A stretch of 64,000 nucleotides of DNA from Planococcus kocurii (GTDB taxonomy: Bacteria > Bacillota > Bacilli > Bacillales_A > Planococcaceae): NCBI RefSeq assembly GCF_001465835.2, contig NZ_CP013661.2:2658501-2722500 (forward strand). The letters are read 5' to 3'. The notes under the pieces are model-generated. The model was not told where the DNA came from, made no database searches, and saw only the letters and a program-made list of their open reading frames with translations. Within the stretch, counting starts at the first letter, position 1, and every line of letters begins with the position of its first letter. Made by a program: the position numbers and the translations under genes. This document shows, piece after piece, positions 20,632 to 29,058 of this stretch.

Positions 20632-20664
20632 ACAGCCATTCCACTGGAATGGCTGTATTTTTCT
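20632..20664 (+). terminator. Terminator after the YuiD-like gene
   Basis: AAATACAGCCATTCCA pairs with TGGAATGGCTGTATTT across a very short CT loop, then TTCT. Confidence 0.85.
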
Positions 20665-20679
20665 GTCCAAATTATGTGA

Positions 20680-20857
20680 CCGCACCTCGGAAAGAGAGAA
20701 CCGCACCTCGGAAAGAGAGAACCGCACCTCGGAAGGAGAGAACCGCACCTCGGAAAGAGAGAACCGCACCTCGGAAGGAGAGAACCGCACCTCAGAAAGA
20801 GAGAACCGCACCTCGGAAAGAGAGAAGCGCACCTCAGAAGGAGAGAAGCACACCTCG
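20680..20857. repeat. Array B: nine 21-bp tandem units with CCGCACCTC core
   Basis: CCGCACCTC begins at 20680, 20701, 20722, 20743, 20764, 20785 and 20806, with variant cores at 20827 (GCGCACCTC) and 20848 (GCACACCTC). The period is exactly 21 bases. The 12-base remainder is a purine run (GGAAAGAGAGAA and one-base variants), so units are nearly identical. It fills the space between two convergent genes. Frames through it encode low-complexity repeats and are not taken as genes. Confidence 0.95.
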
Positions 20858-20863
20858 CCAAAA

Positions 20864-20896
20864 AACAAGAATAGGCGCGTGGCCTATTCTTGTTAG
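20864..20896 (-). terminator. Terminator of the secA2-slaP transcript
   Basis: On the minus strand, AACAAGAATAGG/CCTATTCTTGTT form a stem followed by TTTTTTGG. It overlaps the stop codon of the SLAP gene. Confidence 0.75.
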
Positions 20897-21789
20897 TTTG
20901 GAATCCGCGCTGTCCACCGTGACAAATCAGGATTGCTGACTTGAAGTGTATCTTTCGGGAAAATGAAAGTCCAAGGTTTTGTTGTATTAGCTTTGACAGT
21001 GAGCGGTGCTAGTTTAAATGAGCCTTTTACTACGGATGAGCCCGTTGCATCTATGATTTCCAAAGGCAAATTTTCTAATTCGATCTGTTTTGAATAACCG
21101 TTACGAATAAAAACGGAAACCGCTAAATTTCCATCTTCCGAAAAGCTTGTCTGAAACCCTGTAAGATTCAATTCCTGAGAATTTAACTTAGGGAGTTTTT
21201 GGACTAAATCTCTCAATACGGATTTTTTTTCAGCTGATAATGCCTCTTCCCAGGAAATATCTAAATCCAACGCATGTGGCACAAGAGATTGAACATTAAA
21301 AGCTAATGACCAATCGGCAGTTGGAACTTGAGCCGTTTGAATCGAATCTTTTTTGAATTTGAAAATCCAAGGGCGATTGGACAGAGCGGGAATTGATCCC
21401 AATTCCGATAAATCGAATTCTTGTGACGCAATGGTTTCTTTGTTGCCATCTTGCAATACCAACTCGGCTTTTTCCATCGTAAATGGACGTTCGAGCGATG
21501 AGCGGAAAAAGGCTTGGACGTTCCAATCGCCTGTGTATGGATCTGCTTCGATATCAATTCCTGCCAACGACAATTGGTTTACTTGCAAAGGTGGGAGGTC
21601 ATTTGATAGGAATTTTAGGACGTATTCTTGTTCTTTGCTAATCTCCCACTCTTGAGAAATGGATAAAGTAGGTGTCACTTCTTGTGTTTCTAAAGCTGCT
21701 GTTTCGGAACCGGCTCCTAGTTCTGTAGAAGACACAATAGAATCTTTTCCAGTTTTCCCGGTTTTGTTGAAGAAAGAAAAAATACTCAA
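20893..21789 (-). CDS. slaP: Accessory Sec system S-layer assembly protein
   Basis: A 298-residue soluble protein made of two SLAP-type repeats. Repeat one ends RPWIFKFKKDSI and repeat two ends KPWTFIFPKDTL; both begin with a short helix and a (L)xLxG strand (NQLSLAGIDI, QELNLTGFQT). In B. anthracis the homologue works with SecA2 to export S-layer proteins. It begins 5 bases after secA2 ends, so the two form one transcript. No S-layer homology protein gene is visible in the window. Confidence 0.8.
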   Translation of the reverse strand: MSIFSFFNKTGKTGKDSIVSSTELGAGSETAALETQEVTPTLSISQEWEISKEQEYVLKFLSNDLPPLQVNQLSLAGIDIEADPYTGDWNVQAFFRSSLERPFTMEKAELVLQDGNKETIASQEFDLSELGSIPALSNRPWIFKFKKDSIQTAQVPTADWSLAFNVQSLVPHALDLDISWEEALSAEKKSVLRDLVQKLPKLNSQELNLTGFQTSFSEDGNLAVSVFIRNGYSKQIELENLPLEIIDATGSSVVKGSFKLAPLTVKANTTKPWTFIFPKDTLQVSNPDLSRWTARIPN

Positions 21790-21794
21790 TTTTT

Positions 21795-24152
21795 TTACCC
21801 CTTTTCGTGGCGATTCAAGTTGCGCAGAAATCCAAGTATCTCTGAAGCAACAGAATAACGCAGGTTCTGGAAATTCAAAGCGAATAGCTCAAGGCCTTCT
21901 TTTTGATAAATTCGCATAGGATCTTCTTGTTGATAAGAACGAAGTCCGATGCCTTCTTTCAGGTGAGCCATTGACTCCAAGTGTTTGATCCACATGGCAT
22001 CAATTTGTGATTGCATAACGAGCTGAACAGTTCTAGCGACTTTAAGATCGTCTTGATTGGAGCCAATAAACTCGGAAATGCGGTGCAAATAAGGTTCGAT
22101 TTCCGCGTCAATGGCTTTTCGTTTGCTTAAATTTTCGGAAAGTGTGATGGATTCTCCTAATAGTTGTTGCAAGTCCTGTTTGATAGCAGCAAGATGAATC
22201 AATTGAATGTCGTCGTTTTCAGGAAGTGTTTCAGAGATGACATAATCAGCGGCGTCTCGAACCATGCCTTGCACGATTGAGAAGTTTTCTTGTCCGCTGA
22301 GCACGCGATTTCTAAGGTCATAAACGATTTTACGTTGCTCGTTAATGACATCATCAAGTTTCAGGTTATACTCGCGCATGGAAAAGTGAGAACCTTCTAC
22401 AATTCGTTGCGTACGATCAGTTAGTTCATGGATGTCTTTATTGGTGATTTCTCCAGTTTTCGACGTTTTCATTTTTTTCTCGAATTTTTCAACGTCTTCT
22501 TTTGCAAAACGTTTGAACATATCGTCTTCAAGAGAAATGATGAATTGAGATGAACCTGGATCGCCTTGACGACCAGATCGCCCACGCAATTGATTATCAA
22601 TTCTCCGATTTTCATGCTTTTCGGTACCAATCACATGTAAGCCGCCAAGTTCTGCTACTCCATCGCCTAAAACGATATCGGTGCCGCGACCCGCCATATT
22701 GGTGGCAACTGTAATTTGGTTTAACTGACCTGCTTGCGAAATCAACTCAACTTCTTGTTCCATGCTTTTCGCGTTAAGTAATTGAAAAGTCAAATCGTGC
22801 TTTTTCAAATAAGCAGCAACGGCTTCTGATTGCAGGATGGATGTAGTACCAATAAGAACAGGCTGACCAGTTTGATGAAGCTTGCCAACTTCCTCAGCAA
22901 CGATTTTGTATTTATGGTCCGCAGTTTGAAACACGCGATCAAGCAAATCGACACGGATTTTCGGATGATTAGTCGGTACTGCTATGACATCCATGCCGTA
23001 AACTTCACGGAATTCTTTTTGCTGAGTTTTTGCTGTGCCCGTCATGCCGGAAAGATGCGGATACATCCGGAAAAAATTCTGTATCGTAATTTGAGCCTGT
23101 GCTTTGTTTTCTTCGGTGATTTCTACTTTTTCTTTTGCTTCGATTGCTTGATGCAGACCATCAGAAAGAGTTCTACCGTCTAAAGTACGACCCGTGAACA
23201 TATCTACCAGAAGAATTTTGTCGTCTTTGACAATATAGTCGACATCTCGTATAAACATGACGCGCGCACGAAGTGCCATAATCACATAATGATAAAGCGT
23301 CTGGTGTTCGAGCTCATATAGATTGTCGACTCCAAATGCTTTCTCCACTTTTTCGATGCCTTTATCCGTCAAGGAAGTGGCTTTTGTTTCATCATCGTAT
23401 TCGTAATCTTCATCTTCAATAAAACGCAGAGCCAGCAAGGACGCAATTTGATGAAGCTCAGCGCTGACTTTCATCTTTCCAGCGACGATAAGAGGTGTTT
23501 TTGCTTCATCAATCAAGACACTATCGACTTCATCGATAATTGCATAATGATAAGGACGCTGTACTTTTTCTTGCAAGCTGGGTGCCATATTGTCTCGTAA
23601 ATAATCAAAGCCAAATTCGGTGCCGACACCATACGTTATATCTGCTTGATAAGCTTGTTGTTTTTCATCGCTAAGCATCATTGGAAGGTTTAACCCAACC
23701 GTCAATCCTAAAAAGCGATGGATTTGGCCTATTTGGTCATAGTCTCGTTTTGCTAAATAGTCATTGACTGTTATAATATGTACGCCTTTTCCTTCTAGCG
23801 CTCTAACATATGCAGAAAGGGAAGATACTAGTGTTTTTCCTTCGCCGGTTGGCATTTCAGCGATATTTCCTTCAGCTAGTACTAATCCACCTAGTAACTG
23901 AACATCGAAATGGCGCATATTTAGTACACGCTTTGAAGCTTCGCGAACGACAGCAAAAGCGTCTGGAATAATTTTTTCTATAGTCGTTCCTTTTAGTAGT
24001 TGTTCTTTAAAGATGGCCGTCATTTGCTGAAGTTCCTCATCGGACATGCCCTGGTATTTTGCTTCTAGTGCATTAATGGCTGCTACAATCCGATTGTACT
24101 TTTTCAACGGTCTTGTAATCGATTTAGTTGATCGCTTGAATAACGTTACCAT
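21795..24152 (-). CDS. secA2: Accessory Sec translocase ATPase SecA2
   Basis: A 785-residue SecA-type DEAD motor. Visible in order: MPTGEGKTLVSSL (Walker A), ITVNDYLAKRD, GTEFGFDYLRDN, IIDEVDSVLIDEA (Walker B), SGMTGTAKTQQKEF, GRGTDIVLG and the RGRSGRQGDPGSSQF arginine-finger region. It lacks the cysteine-rich C-terminal tail of housekeeping SecA, consistent with SecA2. The ATG at 24152 is chosen because AGAAGGAGATT precedes it at normal distance; a TTG 27 bases upstream is in frame. It exports a subset of proteins together with SlaP. Confidence 0.92.
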   Translation of the reverse strand: MVTLFKRSTKSITRPLKKYNRIVAAINALEAKYQGMSDEELQQMTAIFKEQLLKGTTIEKIIPDAFAVVREASKRVLNMRHFDVQLLGGLVLAEGNIAEMPTGEGKTLVSSLSAYVRALEGKGVHIITVNDYLAKRDYDQIGQIHRFLGLTVGLNLPMMLSDEKQQAYQADITYGVGTEFGFDYLRDNMAPSLQEKVQRPYHYAIIDEVDSVLIDEAKTPLIVAGKMKVSAELHQIASLLALRFIEDEDYEYDDETKATSLTDKGIEKVEKAFGVDNLYELEHQTLYHYVIMALRARVMFIRDVDYIVKDDKILLVDMFTGRTLDGRTLSDGLHQAIEAKEKVEITEENKAQAQITIQNFFRMYPHLSGMTGTAKTQQKEFREVYGMDVIAVPTNHPKIRVDLLDRVFQTADHKYKIVAEEVGKLHQTGQPVLIGTTSILQSEAVAAYLKKHDLTFQLLNAKSMEQEVELISQAGQLNQITVATNMAGRGTDIVLGDGVAELGGLHVIGTEKHENRRIDNQLRGRSGRQGDPGSSQFIISLEDDMFKRFAKEDVEKFEKKMKTSKTGEITNKDIHELTDRTQRIVEGSHFSMREYNLKLDDVINEQRKIVYDLRNRVLSGQENFSIVQGMVRDAADYVISETLPENDDIQLIHLAAIKQDLQQLLGESITLSENLSKRKAIDAEIEPYLHRISEFIGSNQDDLKVARTVQLVMQSQIDAMWIKHLESMAHLKEGIGLRSYQQEDPMRIYQKEGLELFALNFQNLRYSVASEILGFLRNLNRHEKG

Positions 24153-24538
24153 GAATACTAATCTCCTTCTTCTCTCCAATTGCTACCTGCTTATTTTATC
24201 AAACTTTCCCAGTAAACTCCACATTACTTTGTATCGATAACCGTCTCTGCAACAAGATTGTCGCTTAAATTCAGCTTTTTTTAAAATGAATGAAACAAGC
24301 TGTATCAGTGATAATATTTTGATTATATAAGAAATTTTCAGCTGAGGATAGTATAGCAATAAAACAGCTATGGGGCTCTGTAAACTTGTACTCAAGTCTA
24401 TCCTAAATTGATTGAACTTAGGTGTGAGTGTAAAGCGTATATTAAGAAATTCTAAAGTCTTAGGAAAAGGTGTTGCCTCTATGAAAAGATAGGATAAGCT
24501 GACTGTAATATCTAATTAGTTTAGAGGAGGAAACAGAT
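24153..24538. other. Divergent intergenic region, 386 bases
   Basis: AT-rich spacer between secA2 and the secreted coiled-coil gene, expected to hold two outward promoters. I found no clear consensus boxes, RNA or gene; a 70-codon minus-strand frame here has no ribosome site. Confidence 0.4.
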
Positions 24539-24937
24539 TTGAGAACCTTGTTTTTGAAAATGTTCATTCCCATTCTTTTTATTGGATTGTTCTTGACCAT
24601 GAATGTTGACAGCCATTACATGGCAGCAGAAGCTCCGGCAATGGATGAACAACAAACACTCAATGAACTAGAGGCTGAAGTTACAGAAAAATTAGTTCCT
24701 TACGAGAAACAATTAGCTGATGTAGAAGAAGCACTGAACCGTTTACTTGCAGCGCTAGAAAGACAAGAAATGATTAGTTTTGAACAATACCAGCAATATC
24801 AGTCGACTTTAGATGAGTTAATACGAAGACTAAATACTATATCTCAAGAAATAGCGGCCGAATCGACTCTTTTAAGCAATAAGTTTGAAGATTTATTGCG
24901 AGTACAAAAGAAAATAGACGAGATGGATGTGAAATAA
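24539..24937 (+). CDS. Small secreted coiled-coil protein, function unknown
   Basis: A 132-residue protein with a signal peptide (RTLFLKMFIPILFIGLFLTM, possible cleavage near residue 30 after MAAEA) followed by an almost fully helical, charged region rich in E, Q, K and L heptads, probably a coiled coil. No family is recognised. It starts with TTG behind AGAGGAGGAAACAG. It stands alone between the SecA2 locus and the HtrA-like gene. Confidence 0.65.
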   Translation: MRTLFLKMFIPILFIGLFLTMNVDSHYMAAEAPAMDEQQTLNELEAEVTEKLVPYEKQLADVEEALNRLLAALERQEMISFEQYQQYQSTLDELIRRLNTISQEIAAESTLLSNKFEDLLRVQKKIDEMDVK

Positions 24938-25565
24938 AAATGGTAACTAAAGGGAGCTATCTCAAAAGGAGTCACCATCTGCATTGCCATCAGCCCTTGA
25001 GGATAGATCGATGAGGAATATCTATGGCAGACGCAAAATTGTGGCAGAAAGTTTATTCTGTCCTACAAAAGGCAATCAAACGTTCCGGTGAATTTACCTC
25101 GAAGATTTCGAAAAAGTACACACCGAATTCAATAATGTGGGCATCAACTCAAAAAACAGACAAAGAAAAGATTTCCTTTTTCTTTGTCTGTTTTAGGTTG
25201 GAGAGTTAGAAACAGTCTCTTAGGTGTTCCTAACAAGTTTAGGCTTTTAACTAAGTCTCTAAATTTTCCATATTTATCAGCATTCGAAATTTTATCATGC
25301 AAAAGATTTTTGGAAAAGTAGTTTGCGAAGCTGAGCTTATCTTTTCATGTGAATTGATTTACACATTCTTAAAAAACTAAATTTTATTTCATTATTTAAA
25401 TATAAATATGATTTTCATGGTAACATTATGTTCTGAATAGATAGAATTATTACAAATACGAAGAGTTCATTACATCTTGCAACCCTGAGTAGTTGTTTGA
25501 CGTTATAAGGTTTATAATGGAAGAAAATAAAGAAATTTATGCTAGTCCATCAAGGGGGTTCAGCT
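24938..25565. other. Gene-poor region, 628 bases
   Basis: Contains the terminator at 25153-25195 and then 370 AT-rich bases leading to the protease gene, with a TATAAT at 25513 but no -35 box at good spacing. A 61-codon frame at 25024 runs into the terminator and is rejected. Confidence 0.5.
25153..25195 (+). terminator. Rho-independent terminator
   Basis: AACAGACAAAGAAAA pairs with TTTTCTTTGTCTGTT around a short loop, with flanking A and T runs. It probably ends the transcript of the secreted coiled-coil gene. Confidence 0.8.
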
Positions 25566-26999
25566 ATGACGTGCAATAAATGTGGAAAAGAAAATGAAGA
25601 AGGCTCAAAATTCTGTAAACATTGTGGGCATTCACTTATACAGAAAAGAAGTAAAAAGCAGAAAAAACGTAATTTTATCTATGCAATCGTACTAGTTTTG
25701 ACATTACTCGGAGTTGGTGTTGGATCGGCCCAATTAATGGCAGATAAATCAGCTCAAGAAGATCAAATAGAACCACCAAAACAAGAAAAACCGGCTGAAA
25801 AAGAGCCAGAAGCAACAGAAGAACCAAAAACAGAAGAACCGGGTGTAGTAGAGAAAATTGAAGAACCTGAAGAAACAGTTCCAGCGGAAGAACAAGTCGC
25901 GGGTACTGTAACGAAAGTAGAAAATGTTGTGCCACCTTCTGAGCAAACAGAAAAAGTGGAACCGAAGAAAAAAGAGAAAACGGCAATCATTAAAGAATCA
26001 CAGCAAAAAGTTTACACCATAATGACTGAAGGAGGACAAGGGTCAGGATTCTTGTTTTCTGATACAGGGATGGTTGTGACGAATGCCCACGCAGTAGCAG
26101 GTTTTACAGATGTCGTAGTTCGCAACATTAACGGACAAGATCATCCAGGCACAGTCGTTGGCATTTCCGCTGAATCTGATATTGCGTTGATCCATGTAGA
26201 AGCGTTTGAAGGCATCACACCATTGCCAGTTGAAATGGAAGCAACTGATGTAGGTACTGAAGTCATTGCACTCGGGAGTCCTGCGGGTATGGAAAATACC
26301 GCTTCAATTGGTTACTTAACAGGCATTGATCGCGACTTTTATCAAGAATTTACGTACGAGGATATTTACCAAATGGATGCGAAAATTGCGCCAGGTAGCA
26401 GCGGGGGCCCATTAGTAGACGCAACGACCGGGAAAGTGATTGGCATTAACTCATTAGTAATCGAAGAAGGCGATTCAATTGGCTTTTCGATTCCTATGTA
26501 TTCAATGCATGATCAATTGAGTCAGTGGGTTACTACGCCGATGTCCGCAGAAGAAGTAGCCGCTTTATTCAAAGTGTACGACGATTTTAGCGGGTACGAA
26601 GATGAAGATTATGAATACGATGTTGATTTAGAAATGAAATTCGATGAAACTAATTTAAGCGAGTTTATCGGTGATTTCCGTTATTATTATGAAACAGCTT
26701 TAAAAGAAGAAGACTTCTTTTATGTTCAAAATCTATTGGTTTATCAAAGTGATATTTACAATGGTATTTCTGAATACATTACAGACATTGCTGGGCAAGG
26801 AATGGAATTTAACTTTACGAAGCTGGAAATTTCAAGCATCGAAATTTTAGACGATCATGCTGTTGTTCAAACGGAAGAGGCATTTGACTTTAAAGATGCA
26901 AGCGGCAAGTGGTCTGTTCAAGAACGCAGCAAAACCTATACGATTGTCATGGATGAATATGGCTTTTACTATATTTCGGATATTGTCAATAAGGAGTAA
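25566..26999 (+). CDS. Zinc-ribbon, membrane-anchored HtrA/S1C-like serine protease
   Basis: A 477-residue protein. A zinc ribbon is at residues 3-20 (CNKC, CKHC), then a basic stretch and one membrane helix near 35-57. Next come a ~100-residue acidic, proline/glutamate-rich linker and a trypsin-like domain with His in VTNAHAVAG, Asp in ESDIALIHV and Ser in APGSSGGPL. The final ~130 residues (EDEDYEYDVDLEMKFDE onward) replace a PDZ domain and are not recognised. The ribbon would be cytoplasmic and the protease outside. ATG 25566 follows AAGGGGGTTC. Confidence 0.85.
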   Translation: MTCNKCGKENEEGSKFCKHCGHSLIQKRSKKQKKRNFIYAIVLVLTLLGVGVGSAQLMADKSAQEDQIEPPKQEKPAEKEPEATEEPKTEEPGVVEKIEEPEETVPAEEQVAGTVTKVENVVPPSEQTEKVEPKKKEKTAIIKESQQKVYTIMTEGGQGSGFLFSDTGMVVTNAHAVAGFTDVVVRNINGQDHPGTVVGISAESDIALIHVEAFEGITPLPVEMEATDVGTEVIALGSPAGMENTASIGYLTGIDRDFYQEFTYEDIYQMDAKIAPGSSGGPLVDATTGKVIGINSLVIEEGDSIGFSIPMYSMHDQLSQWVTTPMSAEEVAALFKVYDDFSGYEDEDYEYDVDLEMKFDETNLSEFIGDFRYYYETALKEEDFFYVQNLLVYQSDIYNGISEYITDIAGQGMEFNFTKLEISSIEILDDHAVVQTEEAFDFKDASGKWSVQERSKTYTIVMDEYGFYYISDIVNKE

Positions 27000-27016
27000 T
27001 TATTAAAGCAAAAGAC

Positions 27017-27056
27017 AAAAAAAGAAATTCCCGAAAGTTGGGAATTTCTTTTTTTA
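27017..27056. terminator. Bidirectional terminator
   Basis: AAAGAAATTCCC pairs with GGGAATTTCTTT around GAAAGTT, with A and T runs on either side. It serves the protease gene and the convergent sortase gene. Confidence 0.88.
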
Positions 27057-27707
27057 ATTGCTGGAAACGAGATCTGCTACTAGGATATATCGATCTGGAG
27101 CATACCCAACGTAATCGAATGGGTAGCAGGTGGAAACAATTAAAGTGGCTCTTGGTTTTGGAACAATGACGGTTCTGTCGTCTTCATCCACAATTCGAAC
27201 TTGACGTACTTTGTAGGTAAAGGTGCCTGAATAGGTTTCAACAATCAGCAAGTCTCCTTTGCCAACATCGCCAAGTTCTCGGAAGACCGTATCGCGATGT
27301 CCAGACAATACGGAATTATCATTTTCACCTGGCATCACGCTTTGCGCAAAATGCCCAACGCCCTTTTCAAGTTCGTCTTCATCGGTGCCATGTATAATCG
27401 GTAGCGTGGCTTCGAGCTTCGGAATAATCAATTCTCCCATTAAGTCTCCGATTTCGGGCGTTTTTGGATATTCAGAATGGGTTGTTTCTTTTGATGTGTG
27501 TTTGTCGCTATGTGCAACAAAAAGAGACTCAGGTTTACTGCTAAAGTCCGTTGCTTCAACGTTACCTGTTTTATAAAGCAGGTAGCCTTTTACGAAAGTG
27601 GCAGTGCTTGTCGTACTAAACCATAGACCCGAAACGATAAGGACGACAGAGAAAGTAAGAAAGAACCGTTGTATGTTCTTCTTTTTTTTCGGTTGGTTGG
27701 TCAGCAT
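27054..27707 (-). CDS. Class D sortase
   Basis: A 217-residue transpeptidase with one N-terminal membrane helix (residues 14-34). The catalytic triad is visible: His in SVLSGHRDTVF, Cys in LIVSTCYPF and Arg in APDRYIL. It anchors cell-wall proteins by cutting an LPxTA/G-type signal. Its start overlaps the 3' end of the upstream gene, which encodes an acidic protein with a C-terminal LPATA signal, so the pair is very likely enzyme and dedicated substrate. Confidence 0.92.
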   Translation of the reverse strand: MLTNQPKKKKNIQRFFLTFSVVLIVSGLWFSTTSTATFVKGYLLYKTGNVEATDFSSKPESLFVAHSDKHTSKETTHSEYPKTPEIGDLMGELIIPKLEATLPIIHGTDEDELEKGVGHFAQSVMPGENDNSVLSGHRDTVFRELGDVGKGDLLIVETYSGTFTYKVRQVRIVDEDDRTVIVPKPRATLIVSTCYPFDYVGYAPDRYILVADLVSSN

Positions 27708-28888
27708 TCATTTTTTCCTACTTTAAAGCGACGGAATAATGCTAAACCGCTTAAAAGTAGTACGAATCCCAAAATTGCTTGGGCTGCAAAATCAGAAGCT
27801 GTTGCGGGTAATTTTGCACCTTTTAAAGTTTGAGTAGCAGGAACTTCTACTGGCTTTTGTACGACAGCTGGTGTTGCGATGATTGTTTCAACAGCACCCA
27901 GGTCTTTCCCTGTATCTACGATTAAATCAGATCCGAACATGTCGGCAGTCAAAAGAACGTCAGCCAAAAATACATCTTTTAAATTATAAATTTCAATTAA
28001 TAAATCAGCGCCTTCAGTTGATTCAAGCGTCATTAAAGTCGCTAATGAAACAGCTGTTTTTTGACCATCTTTTACAAAGAAATAAGCGGTTCTTAACTCA
28101 AATAAGTCAATCATGTCGCTGTAAATATCCAGGACTTCAGCAATTTGTTCAGCGGTTAACTCATCTGCCGATTCAAATTCTTCCATTGCCATCATGCGAT
28201 CACTTAATTGTGTTAGTTTTTGCTCGAAAGCAGGATCTTCGAAATCCAATGTTTCAAGGTGAGCAACCAGCCGTTCTACTTCTTCGTCTGTCAAACCTAG
28301 TTCAGTAAAAAGTCCATCAAGTTCTAGTTCGTAATCATCCATTTCTGTATAAAAAACAATAGAAGACTCCAAGTCTTCGATAAAATCATAGTTTGAAAGA
28401 GAATCCGAATAGTTTTGCAAAAATTCTTCAAGTTCTTTTTCAGAGGTGAATCCGAATCTATCCATTAACTCTTGAAGATTGATCGCATCAATCGGAGTTC
28501 CTGCACCGTCATTTAGATAAAATTCAATTGAGTATTCAACATCCTCTATAAAAATTAAGTAAACGCCATCAAGAACATCTTGTCCATACTCGAGGTCACC
28601 GTATTCATAAAGAATTTCATTCAATTCTGCGCGAGTTAAGTCTAGTGTTGCAGTCAACAATTGAACGCCTTCTTCAGTTAAAGGGGTGCCTAATTCGTCA
28701 ACTGTATCAAATTCGTCTAAAGACCAGTTTTTGCTTTTTAAATACGCTAAATAATCTTGCTTCTCCCAATTGATGTCAGCTAAAAATTGTTCAAATTCAG
28801 CATTGTTTGATTTGATAGCAGATGCAGAAAGTGGCATTGCACTAAATGCAAATACTAACAGTAATAAAAATACAGCTAAACGTTTCAC
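27701..28888 (-). CDS. Processed acidic surface protein with LPATA sorting signal
   Basis: A 395-residue exported protein: signal peptide (VKRLAVFLLLLVFAFSAMPL, then SASA), a strongly acidic, repetitive helical body of D/E/L-rich segments, then LPATA, a hydrophobic helix and a short positive tail (RRFKVGKNEC). This matches the processed acidic surface protein family, which pairs with class D sortases. The start is GTG at 28888, set by AGGAGG; an upstream ATG frame has no ribosome site. Function in the envelope is unknown. Confidence 0.85.
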   Translation of the reverse strand: MKRLAVFLLLLVFAFSAMPLSASAIKSNNAEFEQFLADINWEKQDYLAYLKSKNWSLDEFDTVDELGTPLTEEGVQLLTATLDLTRAELNEILYEYGDLEYGQDVLDGVYLIFIEDVEYSIEFYLNDGAGTPIDAINLQELMDRFGFTSEKELEEFLQNYSDSLSNYDFIEDLESSIVFYTEMDDYELELDGLFTELGLTDEEVERLVAHLETLDFEDPAFEQKLTQLSDRMMAMEEFESADELTAEQIAEVLDIYSDMIDLFELRTAYFFVKDGQKTAVSLATLMTLESTEGADLLIEIYNLKDVFLADVLLTADMFGSDLIVDTGKDLGAVETIIATPAVVQKPVEVPATQTLKGAKLPATASDFAAQAILGFVLLLSGLALFRRFKVGKNEC

Positions 28889-28983
28889 TTTTTTTCCTCC
28901 TGTATTAAAAAATGGAATATCCATACTATTATAGAGTTGCACTCATTCTATTAGAATAGGTATATATAACTTGTTATTTTAGA

Positions 28984-29022
28984 CAAAAAAAGAAGCTGGA
29001 AAACAAATTCCAGCTTCTTTCT
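28984..29022 (-). terminator. Terminator of the deacetylase gene
   Basis: On the minus strand, AAAGAAGCTGGAA pairs with TTCCAGCTTCTTT, followed by a T run. Confidence 0.88.
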
Positions 29023-29058
29023 ATCGTTGTTCCGTAACATTCTAAGTCTGTAACTCTG

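Noticed and set aside
20680..20857. CRISPR array
   Set aside because: The repeat core is only 9 bases and the period 21; there are no spacer-length unique sequences and no cas genes.
20496..20939. Long repetitive frames on both strands across array B
   Set aside because: They arise because 21 is divisible by three; they overlap the YuiD-like gene, its terminator and the slaP terminator, and lack ribosome sites.
25024..25209. 61-codon frame after the secreted coiled-coil gene
   Set aside because: It reads straight through a rho-independent terminator and has no clear ribosome site.
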